From Paraburkholderia domus (GTDB taxonomy: Bacteria; Pseudomonadota; Gammaproteobacteria; Burkholderiales; Burkholderiaceae), in assembly GCF_905220705.1 (NCBI RefSeq), contig NZ_CAJNAT010000009.1, positions 62,001-126,000 on the forward strand: a DNA stretch of 64,000 bases, read 5' to 3'. The notes under the pieces were generated by a model. The model worked only from the letters and a program-made list of their open reading frames with translations, was not told the DNA's origin and searched no databases. Shown piece by piece: positions 15,794-24,711 of this stretch. Numbering within the stretch: the stretch's first letter is position 1; every line of letters begins with the position of its first letter. Made by a program: the position numbers and the translations under genes.

Positions 15794-16543
15794 ATGCGAA
15801 TCGATTGGTCCACGCTCGCGTTGCAGACCATCAATGCGCTCGTGCTCATATGGCTGCTGGCGCGCTTCCTGTTCCGTCCGGTCGCGGACATCATCGCCGA
15901 GCGTCAGAAAGCGGCGCAAGCGCTGATCGCGGACGCTGACGCAGCGAAGCACGCTGCAACGCTCGAGCGCGATGCGGCGGTTCGCGAGACGCAGCGGCTT
16001 GTCTCCGCTCGCGCCGAAGCCATGAAAACGATCGCTGCGGAAGCTGAGAGCGAGAAGGCTGCGCTGCTGGCCGCGGCGCACGCTGACTCGGACAGGCTGC
16101 GCGCGACAGCCGCCGCCGAAACAGAGGCGGCCTGCCTGGAACAGGGAAAACTTGTCGCAGCCCGGGCGAGCCAACTCGCCTGCGACATCGCGACAAAGCT
16201 GCTTGACCGGTTGCCTGAAAGTGCGCGGGTGAGCGGTTTTGTCGAAGGTCTGGTTGACGGGGTCATGCAACTGCCCGCACAGGTTCGCGCGGAACTCGGC
16301 GTAAACGGTGTTGCGCTTTCGCTGTCCGTACCGCGCACGCTTAGCCAGCAGGAGCAGGAGAGCTGCCGCGCCGCGCTGGCAGGCTGTCTGAACAGGCCGA
16401 TATCCCTCCAGATTGCGGTCGACCCTTCGCTGATCGCAGGCATGGAATTGATGGCTGCGCACGCGGTGGTGCGCAACAGTTTCAAGGCAGATCTCGCGCA
16501 GATCAGCGCGGCTTTGCAGAGTAGCGACAATGGGCCCCGCTGA
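15794..16543 (+). CDS. atpF: N-ATPase b subunit fused to a delta-like domain
   Basis: 249 residues, far longer than a usual b subunit (about 156). An N-terminal membrane helix ('LALQTINALVLIWLLARFLF') leads into a long charged coiled coil (about 35-145). The last 100 residues look like the C-terminal part of the delta subunit, ending 'IAVDPSLIAGMELMAAHAVVRNSFKADLAQISAAL', compare the family's 'vDpsLiGGi...iD.Svr..L..L'. The operon has no separate atpH, so this fusion would supply the stator's delta function. Overlaps the atpA start. Confidence 0.9.
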   Translation: MRIDWSTLALQTINALVLIWLLARFLFRPVADIIAERQKAAQALIADADAAKHAATLERDAAVRETQRLVSARAEAMKTIAAEAESEKAALLAAAHADSDRLRATAAAETEAACLEQGKLVAARASQLACDIATKLLDRLPESARVSGFVEGLVDGVMQLPAQVRAELGVNGVALSLSVPRTLSQQEQESCRAALAGCLNRPISLQIAVDPSLIAGMELMAAHAVVRNSFKADLAQISAALQSSDNGPR

Positions 16544-18098
16544 TATGACCGGTGATCCCTGGCTTGCGGACCAGCGCGACACACTCGCCCGAACCGTTGT
16601 GAAGCCGCAGGCGCAGACGCTCGGCCGCGTTGAACGTTTTGGCGATGGCATTGCATTTGTCTCGGGACTGCCGGATGCGGCCCTGAACGAACTGCTCCGT
16701 TTCGAGAGCGGCGCGACCGGCTTCGCACACACGCTGGACGCGGACGTCATCAGTGTCGTGCTGCTGGACGACGGCACGTCGGTTGAAGCGGGCTCCTGCG
16801 TAACCCGCACCGGCACCGTGCTCGAAGTGCCGGTCGGAGACGGGCTTCTGGGGCGTGTGATCGATCCGCTCGGGCGACCACTCGACCGCGACGATCCCAT
16901 CGTTGCCGATAGGCGCATGCCGGTCGAACGGCCTGCGCCGGCGATTATCGAGCGCGACCTTGTCAGCGAACCGGTCGAAACGGGCGTGCTGCTCGTCGAT
17001 GCGTTGTTCGCGATCGGCCGCGGGCAGCGCGAACTCATCATTGGCGACCGTGCCACGGGCAAGACCGCTTTAGCGATCGACACAATCGTCAACCAGAAGC
17101 ATTCGGACATGATCTGCGTCTATGTCGCGATTGGCCAGCGCACGACCGCTGTGCAGCGGGTCATCGAATCGGTGCGTCAGTACGGTGCGCCCGAGCGCTG
17201 CATCTTCGTTGTCGCCGCCGCGGCGTCAGCGCCGGGATTGCAATGGATCGCACCTTTCGCGGGCTTCACGATCGCCGAGTATTTTCGCGATCGGGGACAG
17301 CATGCATTGATTGTGGTCGACGACCTGACCAAGCATGCCGCGACGCACCGTGAATTGGCGCTGCTGACGCGCGAGCCGCCGGGACGCGAGGCCTATCCGG
17401 GTGACATCTTCTATGTTCACGCCCGCCTGCTTGAGCGCGCGGCGAAGCTTTCGGCCGGGCTGGGTGGCGGTTCGCTGACCGCGCTGCCGATCGCGGAAAC
17501 CGACATGGGCAACCTGTCCGCGTATATCCCGACCAATCTCATTTCGATCACGGATGGTCAGATCGTGCTCGACGGGGCGCTGTTCGCGGCGAACCAGCGT
17601 CCGGCGGTCGATGTGGGCTTGAGCGTCAGCCGCGTCGGCGGCAAGGCGCAGCATCCGGCTTTGCGAGGTGTGTCGGGACGGCTGCGCCTCGATTACGCGC
17701 AGTTTCTGGAGCTGGAGATGTTCAGCCGGTTCGGGGGACTGGCGGACGTGCACGTCGCCGGCAAGATAGCTCGCGGGGAACGTATTCGTGCGTTGATCGC
17801 GCAGCCGCGCTTCAGCGCGTTAAGCACGCTCGAACAGATCGCACTGCTGTCAGCACTGGCGGATGGGGTGTTCGATTCGGTGCCGGGCAGGATTGTCGCG
17901 CAAGTGCGAACACAACTGGCTGGGCATCTGGAAACCCAGCGCCTGCAAGCCCAGATTGCGCAAGGCTTTTCGCTGTCTTCACCGGCGCCGTTGAGCGCCG
18001 GCGTGCAGGCGGTGCTCGTCGCCGCGGTTCGTGAATTGGTGCAGCAGCTCGCGCCAACGGCCGCTAGCGGCACGGCAAGCGTCGAGAATCGGCCATGA
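16530..18098 (+). CDS. atpA: N-ATPase F1 alpha subunit
   Basis: The non-catalytic alpha subunit, 522 residues. Walker A 'GDRATGKTALAIDTI', 'GQRTTAVQRVIESVRQYGA', Walker B 'HALIVVDDLTKHA' and the 'ISITDGQIVLD' and 'VGLSVSRVGGKAQ' motifs are all present. The start at 16530 overlaps atpF by 14 bp and has a weak AGAG upstream; the ATG at 16545 is an alternative that shortens the protein by five residues. Overlaps atpG by 4 bp. Confidence 0.93.
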   Translation: MGPADMTGDPWLADQRDTLARTVVKPQAQTLGRVERFGDGIAFVSGLPDAALNELLRFESGATGFAHTLDADVISVVLLDDGTSVEAGSCVTRTGTVLEVPVGDGLLGRVIDPLGRPLDRDDPIVADRRMPVERPAPAIIERDLVSEPVETGVLLVDALFAIGRGQRELIIGDRATGKTALAIDTIVNQKHSDMICVYVAIGQRTTAVQRVIESVRQYGAPERCIFVVAAAASAPGLQWIAPFAGFTIAEYFRDRGQHALIVVDDLTKHAATHRELALLTREPPGREAYPGDIFYVHARLLERAAKLSAGLGGGSLTALPIAETDMGNLSAYIPTNLISITDGQIVLDGALFAANQRPAVDVGLSVSRVGGKAQHPALRGVSGRLRLDYAQFLELEMFSRFGGLADVHVAGKIARGERIRALIAQPRFSALSTLEQIALLSALADGVFDSVPGRIVAQVRTQLAGHLETQRLQAQIAQGFSLSSPAPLSAGVQAVLVAAVRELVQQLAPTAASGTASVENRP

Positions 18099-18940
18099 GC
18101 GGAAAACTCACCGAAATCGAATCGCGCAGCGCGACCGCCCGGCAACTGGATGCCGTCATTGGCGCGATGCGTGGCATTGCGGCAGCACGCTCGCGCGAAG
18201 CGCAAGGGCGGCTGCCTGGCATCCGTTCGTCGGCTTTGACAGTTGGCGCTGCGATCGGTGCCGTGCTGGCCCACGGTTCAACTGAACCTGCGCGCATGCC
18301 GGACCACGACGCGCGGATCGTCATCGCGCTGTGCGCGGAACAGGGTTTTGTCGGCTCGTTCAACGAGCAGATCATCGATCAGGCGTTGTCTCGTCTGGCG
18401 TCGGCGCCGTGCGAACTGCTGCTCGTCGGTACGCGCGGCGAAATTGTGGCAAACGAACGCCGGCTGCCGTTCGCGTGGAGTTCTCCCGCGGCCTCCCATG
18501 CCGACGATGTGCCGTCGCTCGCGAGCCGGGTCACTGACGCGCTCTATACGCGTCTTGGCAATCGAGGCGCGACTCACGTCTCGGTCATTCACGCAGTGCC
18601 GGGCATCGCCGTGCACTGCGAGATCGTTGAACACAGCCTGATTCCGTTCGATTTCTCGCGATTTTCTGTTGAGCGGCGCGTCCAGCCGCCGTTGCTCACA
18701 TTGCCCGCTGACCATCTGCTTGCCGGACTAGTCGAAGCCTACGTGTATGTCGAGTTGTGCGAGGCGTTGATGCTGTCGTTCGCTGCGGAAAACGAGGCGC
18801 GCGTGCGCGCGATGCTGGCCGCGCGCGCCAATGTGAAGGAGACGCTCGCCGAACTCACGCAAAGCTACCGGCAGGTTCGTCAGGACGAGATCACAGCCGA
18901 TATCGTGGAACTTGCGGCGGGTGCCACGGCAAGTTTTTGA
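18095..18940 (+). CDS. atpG: N-ATPase F1 gamma subunit
   Basis: The 281-residue central-stalk subunit. Both terminal helices that form the rotating coiled coil are recognisable ('EIESRSATARQLDAVIGAMRGIAAARSREA' and 'AMLAARANVKETLAELTQSYRQVRQDEITADIVELAAGA'). It is more diverged from housekeeping gamma than the alpha and beta subunits are. Last gene of the operon; it converges with the Nramp-like gene 37 bp further on, with no clear terminator hairpin between. Confidence 0.9.
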   Translation: MSGKLTEIESRSATARQLDAVIGAMRGIAAARSREAQGRLPGIRSSALTVGAAIGAVLAHGSTEPARMPDHDARIVIALCAEQGFVGSFNEQIIDQALSRLASAPCELLLVGTRGEIVANERRLPFAWSSPAASHADDVPSLASRVTDALYTRLGNRGATHVSVIHAVPGIAVHCEIVEHSLIPFDFSRFSVERRVQPPLLTLPADHLLAGLVEAYVYVELCEALMLSFAAENEARVRAMLAARANVKETLAELTQSYRQVRQDEITADIVELAAGATASF

Positions 18941-18977
18941 TCAGGTTCGGACGCAACCGCGATCGGGCTGCCTGCGT

Positions 18978-20279
18978 CTACGACGGCAGCAGCATCAGGA
19001 CAGCTGCCGCACCCATCACCAGTGTAGCGATCGAGCCCAGAATGATGAGCGGCCGGCTCGCCGTGAACGCGCCCATTACCGATTTTCTGGACACAAGGAT
19101 CAGAATCACAAGCATCAGCGGCACGGCCACTACGCCATTGATGACGGCGCTCCAGAACAACGCCTTCATCGGACTGATCGGCGAATACTGGATGGCGAGC
19201 GCCGCCAGCACGCTGACGGCGATGATGGCGTAGAAACCGCGTGCATCGCGCACCTTGCGCTCCAGCCCCTCGCGCCAGCCCATCGCTTCGGAGAGCGCAT
19301 AGGCGCCGGACCCCGCCAGCACCGGTACGCCGATCAGTCCGACGCCGAGAATACCCAGCGCAAAAAGCACGTACGCGAAGTTGCCGGCAAGCGGTCGCAG
19401 CGCGCTCGCGGCTTGCGCGGCCGTCGTGATGTCGGTCATGCCGGCCGCGTGCAGGGTGACAGCAGTCGCGAGAATGATGAAATAGGCCGTGACGTCCGAA
19501 TAGAACATGCCGCTCCAGGTGTCCCAGCGAATGCGCCGAAGCTCCGTGGGCGCAGCGCGCGCGTCACTCACCAGCGCAACGTTAGCGTCATGAGCCTGCA
19601 TATCTTCGACTTCTTCGGCAGCCTGCCAGAAAAACAGGTAAGGGCTGATCGTCGTGCCGAACACGCCGACGACGACTGCCGCCGTATTGGCGTTCAATGT
19701 AAGGTGTGGCCAGAGCGTGCGCAGCGCAACTTGGCTCCACGGCACATGAACCGTAAACAACACGGCGGCATAGGCGAGCAGCGAGACGGTCAGCCACTTC
19801 AGAAAGAACACGTACCGATGGTAGGGCACAAGCATCTGCAACAGCAGTGTTCCAAACACGAAGCAGGCGGTCATCAGATGGCGATCGATGCCGCTCACAA
19901 GTTCCGCGACTTCGCCCATGGCGGCGACGTCGGCGGCGATATTCAGGACATTGGCGACGAGCAGCAACAGCACGACGCCCTGAAGCACGACCGGTGGAAA
20001 TGCGATCTTGATATTGGCGGCGAGCCCCCTGCCGGTCACCCGGCCGAGGTTCGCGCACATGGACTGCACAGCGGCCATCAACGGGAAGGCGAGCGGCATC
20101 GTCCAGAGCATGTTCAGACCGAACTGCGCGCCTGCCTGCGAGTAGGTGGCGATGCCGCTCGGATCGTCGTCGGCAACCCCGGTGATGAGGCCGGGGCCGA
20201 CGCGTGCCAGCGGATGCTCCTTCAGACGTCCAAGAAGCGCATGAAAGCTTTTGGTCTCCGGCGACCCGTTGATGTCCAC
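18978..20279 (-). CDS. Nramp-related divalent metal transporter
   Basis: 433 residues with about eleven membrane helices. The first helix carries 'GVADDDPSGIATYSQAGAQFG', the mark of the bacterial Nramp-related subgroup, but the classical metal-binding motifs DPGN (helix 1) and MPH (helix 6) are replaced by DPSG and by 'FGTTISPYLFFWQAAEEVED'. Substrate may therefore differ from manganese or iron (magnesium is one option for such proteins). Start is GTG with a GAGG site 7 bp upstream. It follows the oleate hydratase gene by 91 bp on the same strand and may share its FNR promoter. Confidence 0.88.
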   Translation of the reverse strand: MDINGSPETKSFHALLGRLKEHPLARVGPGLITGVADDDPSGIATYSQAGAQFGLNMLWTMPLAFPLMAAVQSMCANLGRVTGRGLAANIKIAFPPVVLQGVVLLLLVANVLNIAADVAAMGEVAELVSGIDRHLMTACFVFGTLLLQMLVPYHRYVFFLKWLTVSLLAYAAVLFTVHVPWSQVALRTLWPHLTLNANTAAVVVGVFGTTISPYLFFWQAAEEVEDMQAHDANVALVSDARAAPTELRRIRWDTWSGMFYSDVTAYFIILATAVTLHAAGMTDITTAAQAASALRPLAGNFAYVLFALGILGVGLIGVPVLAGSGAYALSEAMGWREGLERKVRDARGFYAIIAVSVLAALAIQYSPISPMKALFWSAVINGVVAVPLMLVILILVSRKSVMGAFTASRPLIILGSIATLVMGAAAVLMLLPS

Positions 20280-20370
20280 TGCTTTACCTCGCTGAGAGAC
20301 GTTGGCATGGTTTTGTTCGAGAGCGGCGCACCTTGGCGCACGGTTTCAGCGGGAGGCGGCATAGTGACCG

Positions 20371-22032
20371 CTAGTGGTCACGCAACGTTGAAAACGCCTT
20401 GTACACGATTCGCGGGTCGTGCTGGCCCTTGTAGACGTCCGGTGCCGCAAGATCGAGTCCGAGTAGCGCGTACACCGCGTTTTGCGCGGAACGAATCGAG
20501 TATTCGACGGTGAAAACGACATCGTTGGGTAGCTCGCAGAACTGGCCCGTGAACGCAAGATTTTGCCAGCCGTCAGGCGTCACGTCCGGCCGGTCGCCCT
20601 CGCTGCGCGGCATGAACTGGCTCGTGATGAACGGCATCAGACAGGGAATGCAGTTGGCGTGTTCGAGAATGCGCGATGCCTCTGCTTCGATACCCAAATG
20701 ACCAAGAATTTCGGTCAGGATTTCACGACCGGTGCATGCCGACATGGGCTTCCCGACGAAGTCGCCGGGCTGGTCGACCCGCAAGCCGTAGCCCCACAGC
20801 ACCTGCACTTCCGCGGGTTGACCGATGAAATGCGGCTGATGCGGCAAGACGATGGACGCGAGCCAGCTCGACTCGGCAAACGTAATCAGGCCGCCTTCAC
20901 CCGGCACATTGCCGGTCAGGTCGCGGATCAGCCGGAACAGCGTCGGGTCGCGCAACGTCACCGTGAATGACAGCCACTTCGACTCGTCGATATGGTCCGC
21001 GAAAACGGAAGGGTGGCCGAACTCGGGGCGGCCCGCAGCGATCGTCTTCCACAGGGGCCAGGCGCCCGTGCCGTCGACGGTATTCAAAAGGGCGGGTTGG
21101 TCCATGCCGCCAAGGCTGGAACCCGCTGTCATCGATCCCAGCGTGACGATGACCTTGTCTGCCGCTCTGACCGGTATCTCCAGACGCTGAAGTGCAGTTT
21201 CGCAAACGATGCCGCTGACCCGGTTCTCCGCGCTGCTTTCGTCGAACAGCAGATCGGTGACCCGGGTGTTCGGCCGGAACGCAACGCCATGCTCGTCCAG
21301 CCAGCGGCGAAGCGGCCGAATCATCGAGTCGTACTGGTTATAGACCGTGCGCATGATGCCGTGCAACTGGTTGAATCCGGAGGACATATGCGCGAAGCGA
21401 AGGAGATAGCGCCGAAACTCGACCACGCTATGCCACGGCTGGAACGCGAATGTCGTACACCACATCAACCAGAAATTTGTCTCGAAGAACGACGCATCGA
21501 AGTGATCGGATATCCGGCTGTTGCCGAGCATGATTTCGGGTTCGATTGAGAGTCGACCCAGTATCAGCAGATGCTGTTCACCCATTCCGTAAACGGGCGA
21601 ATCTTCACGTTTGCCATTCCTGACGAGCCGCGCCCTTGATGAGGTTCTGGTGGTTTCGTTCCAGTCGAATATCTCCTGCGTCACGCTTTTGCTGCCGTCG
21701 AGAGTCGGTATCGACGAGAACAGCTCATAGGTACACAGATACTTGCTTTCGAGCATGCGCCCGCCGCGTACGATATAACCGCATTCCGCGGAGCCCGCGC
21801 CGTCCAGGCTGCCACCGGGCTTGTCGAGCGCTTCCAGAATGGCAATGTCGCGGCCGCGCACGTGCCCATCGCGGATCAGGAACGCCGCTGCCGCTAACGA
21901 GGCGATGCCGCCGCCGACGAGGTAAAACTTGCCGTCCTCTGCATCGTAGCTGTCGATTCCGGCCGTCAGGGACCGTTCGGGAATCTGGTCTGAGTTTCGC
22001 ACGTGGATATTCCTTTTAATGTTCGTCGCCAT
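20371..22032 (-). CDS. ohyA: Oleate hydratase
   Basis: A 553-residue FAD-dependent oleate hydratase (the family once named 67-kDa myosin-cross-reactive antigen), adding water to the 9-10 double bond of unsaturated fatty acids. Visible: dinucleotide motif 'FYLVGGGIASLAAAAFLIRDG', the 'GGSLDGAG' and 'GGRMLESKYLCTYELFSSIPTLD' FAD/substrate segments, and 'FVCELPNDVVFTVEYSIRSAQ'-like end ('QFCELPNDVVFTVEYS'). The ATG at 22032 is chosen because the upstream extension is low-complexity and lies over the promoter. FNR box at 22105-22118. Role in the island could be detoxification or remodelling of membrane-derived fatty acids. Confidence 0.92.
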   Translation of the reverse strand: MATNIKRNIHVRNSDQIPERSLTAGIDSYDAEDGKFYLVGGGIASLAAAAFLIRDGHVRGRDIAILEALDKPGGSLDGAGSAECGYIVRGGRMLESKYLCTYELFSSIPTLDGSKSVTQEIFDWNETTRTSSRARLVRNGKREDSPVYGMGEQHLLILGRLSIEPEIMLGNSRISDHFDASFFETNFWLMWCTTFAFQPWHSVVEFRRYLLRFAHMSSGFNQLHGIMRTVYNQYDSMIRPLRRWLDEHGVAFRPNTRVTDLLFDESSAENRVSGIVCETALQRLEIPVRAADKVIVTLGSMTAGSSLGGMDQPALLNTVDGTGAWPLWKTIAAGRPEFGHPSVFADHIDESKWLSFTVTLRDPTLFRLIRDLTGNVPGEGGLITFAESSWLASIVLPHQPHFIGQPAEVQVLWGYGLRVDQPGDFVGKPMSACTGREILTEILGHLGIEAEASRILEHANCIPCLMPFITSQFMPRSEGDRPDVTPDGWQNLAFTGQFCELPNDVVFTVEYSIRSAQNAVYALLGLDLAAPDVYKGQHDPRIVYKAFSTLRDH

Positions 22033-22104
22033 CCGAATGTCGCGGGCTGCCCGGATGCACACCCCGGACGTTGATCCAACATACCCGCCGCGCCGGCATT
22101 CCGA

Positions 22105-22118
22105 TTGAGTTGGATCAA
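22105..22118 (-). promoter_or_regulatory. FNR box of oleate hydratase gene
   Basis: TTGAGTTGGATCAA; on the minus strand TATGTT (complement of 22078-22083) is centred exactly 31 bp away. Predicted start about 40 bp before the ATG at 22032. It is one of two FNR boxes in the 322-bp divergent gap 22033-22354. Confidence 0.8.
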
Positions 22119-22217
22119 GCAGAGCGGTCATCAGGGCGTGCCCGGTTGCCTCACATAGCGCGATCTGGTTCGCGTGCGGACGTTTGCGGGCGTTGTTTCG
22201 GCACATCTCGCAACCTT

Positions 22218-22231
22218 ATGATCCGTATCAA
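22218..22231 (+). promoter_or_regulatory. FNR-like box of K+ channel gene
   Basis: ATGATCCGTATCAA has one degenerate base in the left half. TACGCT (22253-22258) is centred exactly 31 bp downstream. It would drive the channel gene at 22355 with a leader of about 90 bp. Confidence 0.65.
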
Positions 22232-22354
22232 AGCCTGCCGAGGCCGAGCTCATACGCTGGAGCAGCAAGTGGTGTTATCGCGATTCCCGAAGCGGCGATG
22301 TCATGAACGGGCGCTGGACGGGATTGGCGTCGTAACCTCGGAGGCGGTGGCGAA

Positions 22355-23188
22355 ATGAACGATGGTTTTCGCGTGGCCGGCCTGGACGGTATCGATCCGC
22401 ATGACGGCGCACGGGCGGTGCGCGCGTGGCGTTGGTTGCAGTGGATCCTGTTTGGCGCCAGCCTGCTCGCCATTCCCGCCTTTTACCTCGAACTGGCCGT
22501 TGACTCGCCCATGCTTCATCAGGTGGGCCGGGCGCTATACGTGTGCATGGTGGCCGGTTTTGCCACTTCGCTGGCCTGGATGGCGCATCTGAGCCGCAAA
22601 CCCAGGCGGTTCCTCATGCGAAACCGCTACGACGTCCTGATCGCGGTTGGAGCTGGGGCCAGCGTCGCATGGGGCATCACCCCCTGGTCGTCACTCGAGT
22701 GGGTTCTGCGCATTCTGTTCATGGGACTGGTGGCGGCGCGAATAGTGGTGTCGCTGCGCGGATTCTTCTCGCCCAACCGATTGTTTCTGCTGCTTGCAAC
22801 GGCCGCGGCTCTGCTTGCCTCGGCGGGCGCCGGGTTTTACTGGCTCGAACCGGGCGTGCACACCTACGCTGAGGGCGTCTGGCTCGCATTCGAAAGCAGC
22901 GCAACAGTTGGGTACGGAGATATGGCACCGACTACGCCGGCATCGCGCGTCTTTGCCGCGTTCGTCGTGTTGCTGGGCTACGGTCTGCTATCGCTCGTAT
23001 TCGCCAGCATTGCAGCCATCTTTGTCGAACAGGAAGAGCGTCTGTTGCGCCGTGAAATGCATCGCGACATCAAGACTTTGCAAGCGGAAATCGCCTCACT
23101 GCGCAGAGAAGTATGCAGCCTGGGCGCCAAAGCGCATGTCGATGACGGCTCCGCCGAGCGAGACCCAACTTCTGACGCACACGACTGA
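22355..23188 (+). CDS. Voltage-gated-type K+ channel
   Basis: 277 residues with about six membrane segments, a pore loop and a cytoplasmic coiled coil. The potassium filter 'TVGYGD' is at 184-189 in 'FESSATVGYGDMAPTT', followed by the last helix 'FAAFVVLLGYGLLSLVFASIAAIFV' and a helical tail ('EEERLLRREMHRDIKTLQAEIASLRREV'-like) that could tetramerise. No RCK/TrkA domain is present. Arginines in the fourth segment are sparse, so true voltage gating is uncertain. Divergent from oleate hydratase, each with its own FNR box. Confidence 0.88.
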   Translation: MNDGFRVAGLDGIDPHDGARAVRAWRWLQWILFGASLLAIPAFYLELAVDSPMLHQVGRALYVCMVAGFATSLAWMAHLSRKPRRFLMRNRYDVLIAVGAGASVAWGITPWSSLEWVLRILFMGLVAARIVVSLRGFFSPNRLFLLLATAAALLASAGAGFYWLEPGVHTYAEGVWLAFESSATVGYGDMAPTTPASRVFAAFVVLLGYGLLSLVFASIAAIFVEQEERLLRREMHRDIKTLQAEIASLRREVCSLGAKAHVDDGSAERDPTSDAHD

Positions 23189-23238
23189 TCCATATAGATC
23201 CGCCGATGGGCGGCGCCGCGCGGGCAGAATGATATGTG

Positions 23239-23252
23239 TTGATACAAGTCAA
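23239..23252 (+). promoter_or_regulatory. FNR box of hibernation factor gene
   Basis: TTGATACAAGTCAA, with GATGAT (23274-23279) centred 31 bp downstream. It lies about 260 bp before the start at 23508, leaving a leader of about 220 bp in which I see no gene. Confidence 0.75.
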
Positions 23253-23507
23253 TCGTTCAACACCGTTCGCGCCGATGATTCAATCATGCCGCCCGTCGTA
23301 CGTTGCTACCGTGGTGGCCTGACTTCGAAGAGATGCGCGCTCGACTGGCCACGTACACCCGGCGAACGAATTTGAAGTTCCGCAAAGGAGTGGTGGAATC
23401 AGCAGCGTCGCTGGACCCTGCCGGCAACGATGTATCGCCGATCTTCCTGTAGTCGAGAAAGAAGCCGGCCTCACCTGAGATATCGCGGCACGTCTTGGAG
23501 AACAGAG

Positions 23508-23843
23508 ATGGGTGTCGGCATGCAAATCGTTTATCTCGGCTTTGCCGGGACGTCGCAGATCGAGGGCGAGGCGGCTACGCAACTGGTGCGTCTCGAACGG
23601 TTCAGCAGGTCTATCGCGGGTTGTCACCTGGCGATCGAGGCTATTCGTGAACGGTCGGGCGTTGCCGGAGTCAGCGCACCCGCCGCCGAGATCCGCTGTC
23701 CGGTTTTCGACGCGCGGCTTGATCTGATCATGCGTAACGGAGAGCTCGTGCCGATAGAGCATTGCCTGAACGCGGATCCCAATATAGCGGTGCGGGCCGC
23801 ATTCGATGTCGCCGAGCGGAAACTCGACCGACGCCCGGTTTGA
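23508..23843 (+). CDS. HPF/RaiA-like ribosome-associated protein
   Basis: 111 residues matching the short ribosome hibernation factor pattern (beta-alpha-beta-beta-beta-alpha): 'MQIVYLGFAG', helix 'EAATQLVRLERFSRSIAGCHLAIEAI', strands 'IRCPVFDARLDLIMRNGELVPIEHCLN' and a final helix 'DPNIAVRAAFDVAERKLD'. Such proteins bind the 30S decoding site and stabilise idle ribosomes. The ATG at 23508 has a GGAG 8 bp upstream; an ATG at 23520 is possible. It is followed 74 bp later by a USP gene, probably in the same transcript from the FNR promoter at 23239. Confidence 0.75.
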   Translation: MGVGMQIVYLGFAGTSQIEGEAATQLVRLERFSRSIAGCHLAIEAIRERSGVAGVSAPAAEIRCPVFDARLDLIMRNGELVPIEHCLNADPNIAVRAAFDVAERKLDRRPV

Positions 23844-23917
23844 CCGCTGCGCCAGGCAAGCTTGCGTCCGTTGCGGCGCTGTGCCTGTTTTTCCCGACAC
23901 TCCATGAGGAGGGAGTC

Positions 23918-24376
23918 ATGTACGCAAATATTCTGGTGGCAGTGGACGGCAGTGAAGCGTCGAAGTATGCGGTAAACGAGGCCATCCGGATCGCCAAACT
24001 GACAGGTGGCAAGCTGACGGCGGTGCATGTGTTGGACCAGTCTGCGGCGTTCACATACGCGGGTGCCTGCGATCCGCATCTGCTGACCGACACAGCGCGG
24101 CAGGTAGGACGCCGGTTCCTCGATGAGGCTTGCGCAAAGATGCAGGCGTTCGACGTGAAGGGTGAATCCGAGATCATCGAAACGCAAGGAATCGGCGAGG
24201 ACGTTGCCAGTTGCCTCGCTCGCTGCGCCGCTCGGCTCGGTGCCGACCTTGTCGTGATGGGCACGCACGGGCGGCGCGGCATACGTCGCATGGTGGTGGG
24301 CAGTGTCGCGGAACGTTTCGTGCGGCAATCGACGTGTTCCGTGTTGCTGATCAGGGAGACGTGGACCGGTGCCTGA
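23918..24376 (+). CDS. Universal stress protein (single UspA domain)
   Basis: A 152-residue UspA protein beginning 'MYANILVAVDGSEASKYAVNEAI' and ending with an intact nucleotide-binding motif GTHG-x9-GS ('MGTHGRRGIRRMVVGSVAERFV'). The start at 23918 has a strong GAGGAGGGA ribosome site; an in-frame extension upstream overlaps the hibernation factor gene and is rejected. It is similar to the USPs at 28685 and 44871 throughout, suggesting duplication within the locus. Confidence 0.92.
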   Translation: MYANILVAVDGSEASKYAVNEAIRIAKLTGGKLTAVHVLDQSAAFTYAGACDPHLLTDTARQVGRRFLDEACAKMQAFDVKGESEIIETQGIGEDVASCLARCAARLGADLVVMGTHGRRGIRRMVVGSVAERFVRQSTCSVLLIRETWTGA

Positions 24377-24438
24377 ATGTTGTTCAGGCGGGCGTGGCGG
24401 CCGTTCACCTTCCACATGTGCCGCGTAGCGCCGCACAA

Positions 24439-24452
24439 TTGATACACATCAA
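24439..24452 (+). promoter_or_regulatory. FNR box of acetoacetyl-CoA reductase gene
   Basis: A perfect TTGATACACATCAA with TAGATT (24474-24479) centred exactly 31 bp downstream. The predicted leader to phaB (24712) is about 225 bp. That stretch holds a possible broken reading frame ('FERALKGALEGRAPFAVPPFVKLNG' type, about 24596-24722) without a start or ribosome site; I do not call it a gene. Confidence 0.9.
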
Positions 24453-24711
24453 TCGCTCTCTGGGAGCATCGCGTAGATTGAACGGACTGCCGCCGCGAAC
24501 TCGTCGCAATGAAAGCCGCTCGCGAAGCAGTGCCAGGCGCGCGGGACCGGAAGGATTTCGGTGCGGGTTGCCAGGCGATGCTGCGCGATTACATCGAAAC
24601 AGGAATGGACGCAGCATTTCGAGCGGGCGCTCAAGGGAGCGCTGGAAGGGCGTGCGCCGTTCGCGGTGCCGCCGTTTGTGAAACTCAACGGATCGGCGCA
24701 AGGAGAACACC

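Noticed and set aside
18912..20513. 533-codon plus-strand frame
   Set aside because: It runs antisense to the Nramp-like transporter, is rich in His/Arg/Gln, and has no ribosome site or family motif.
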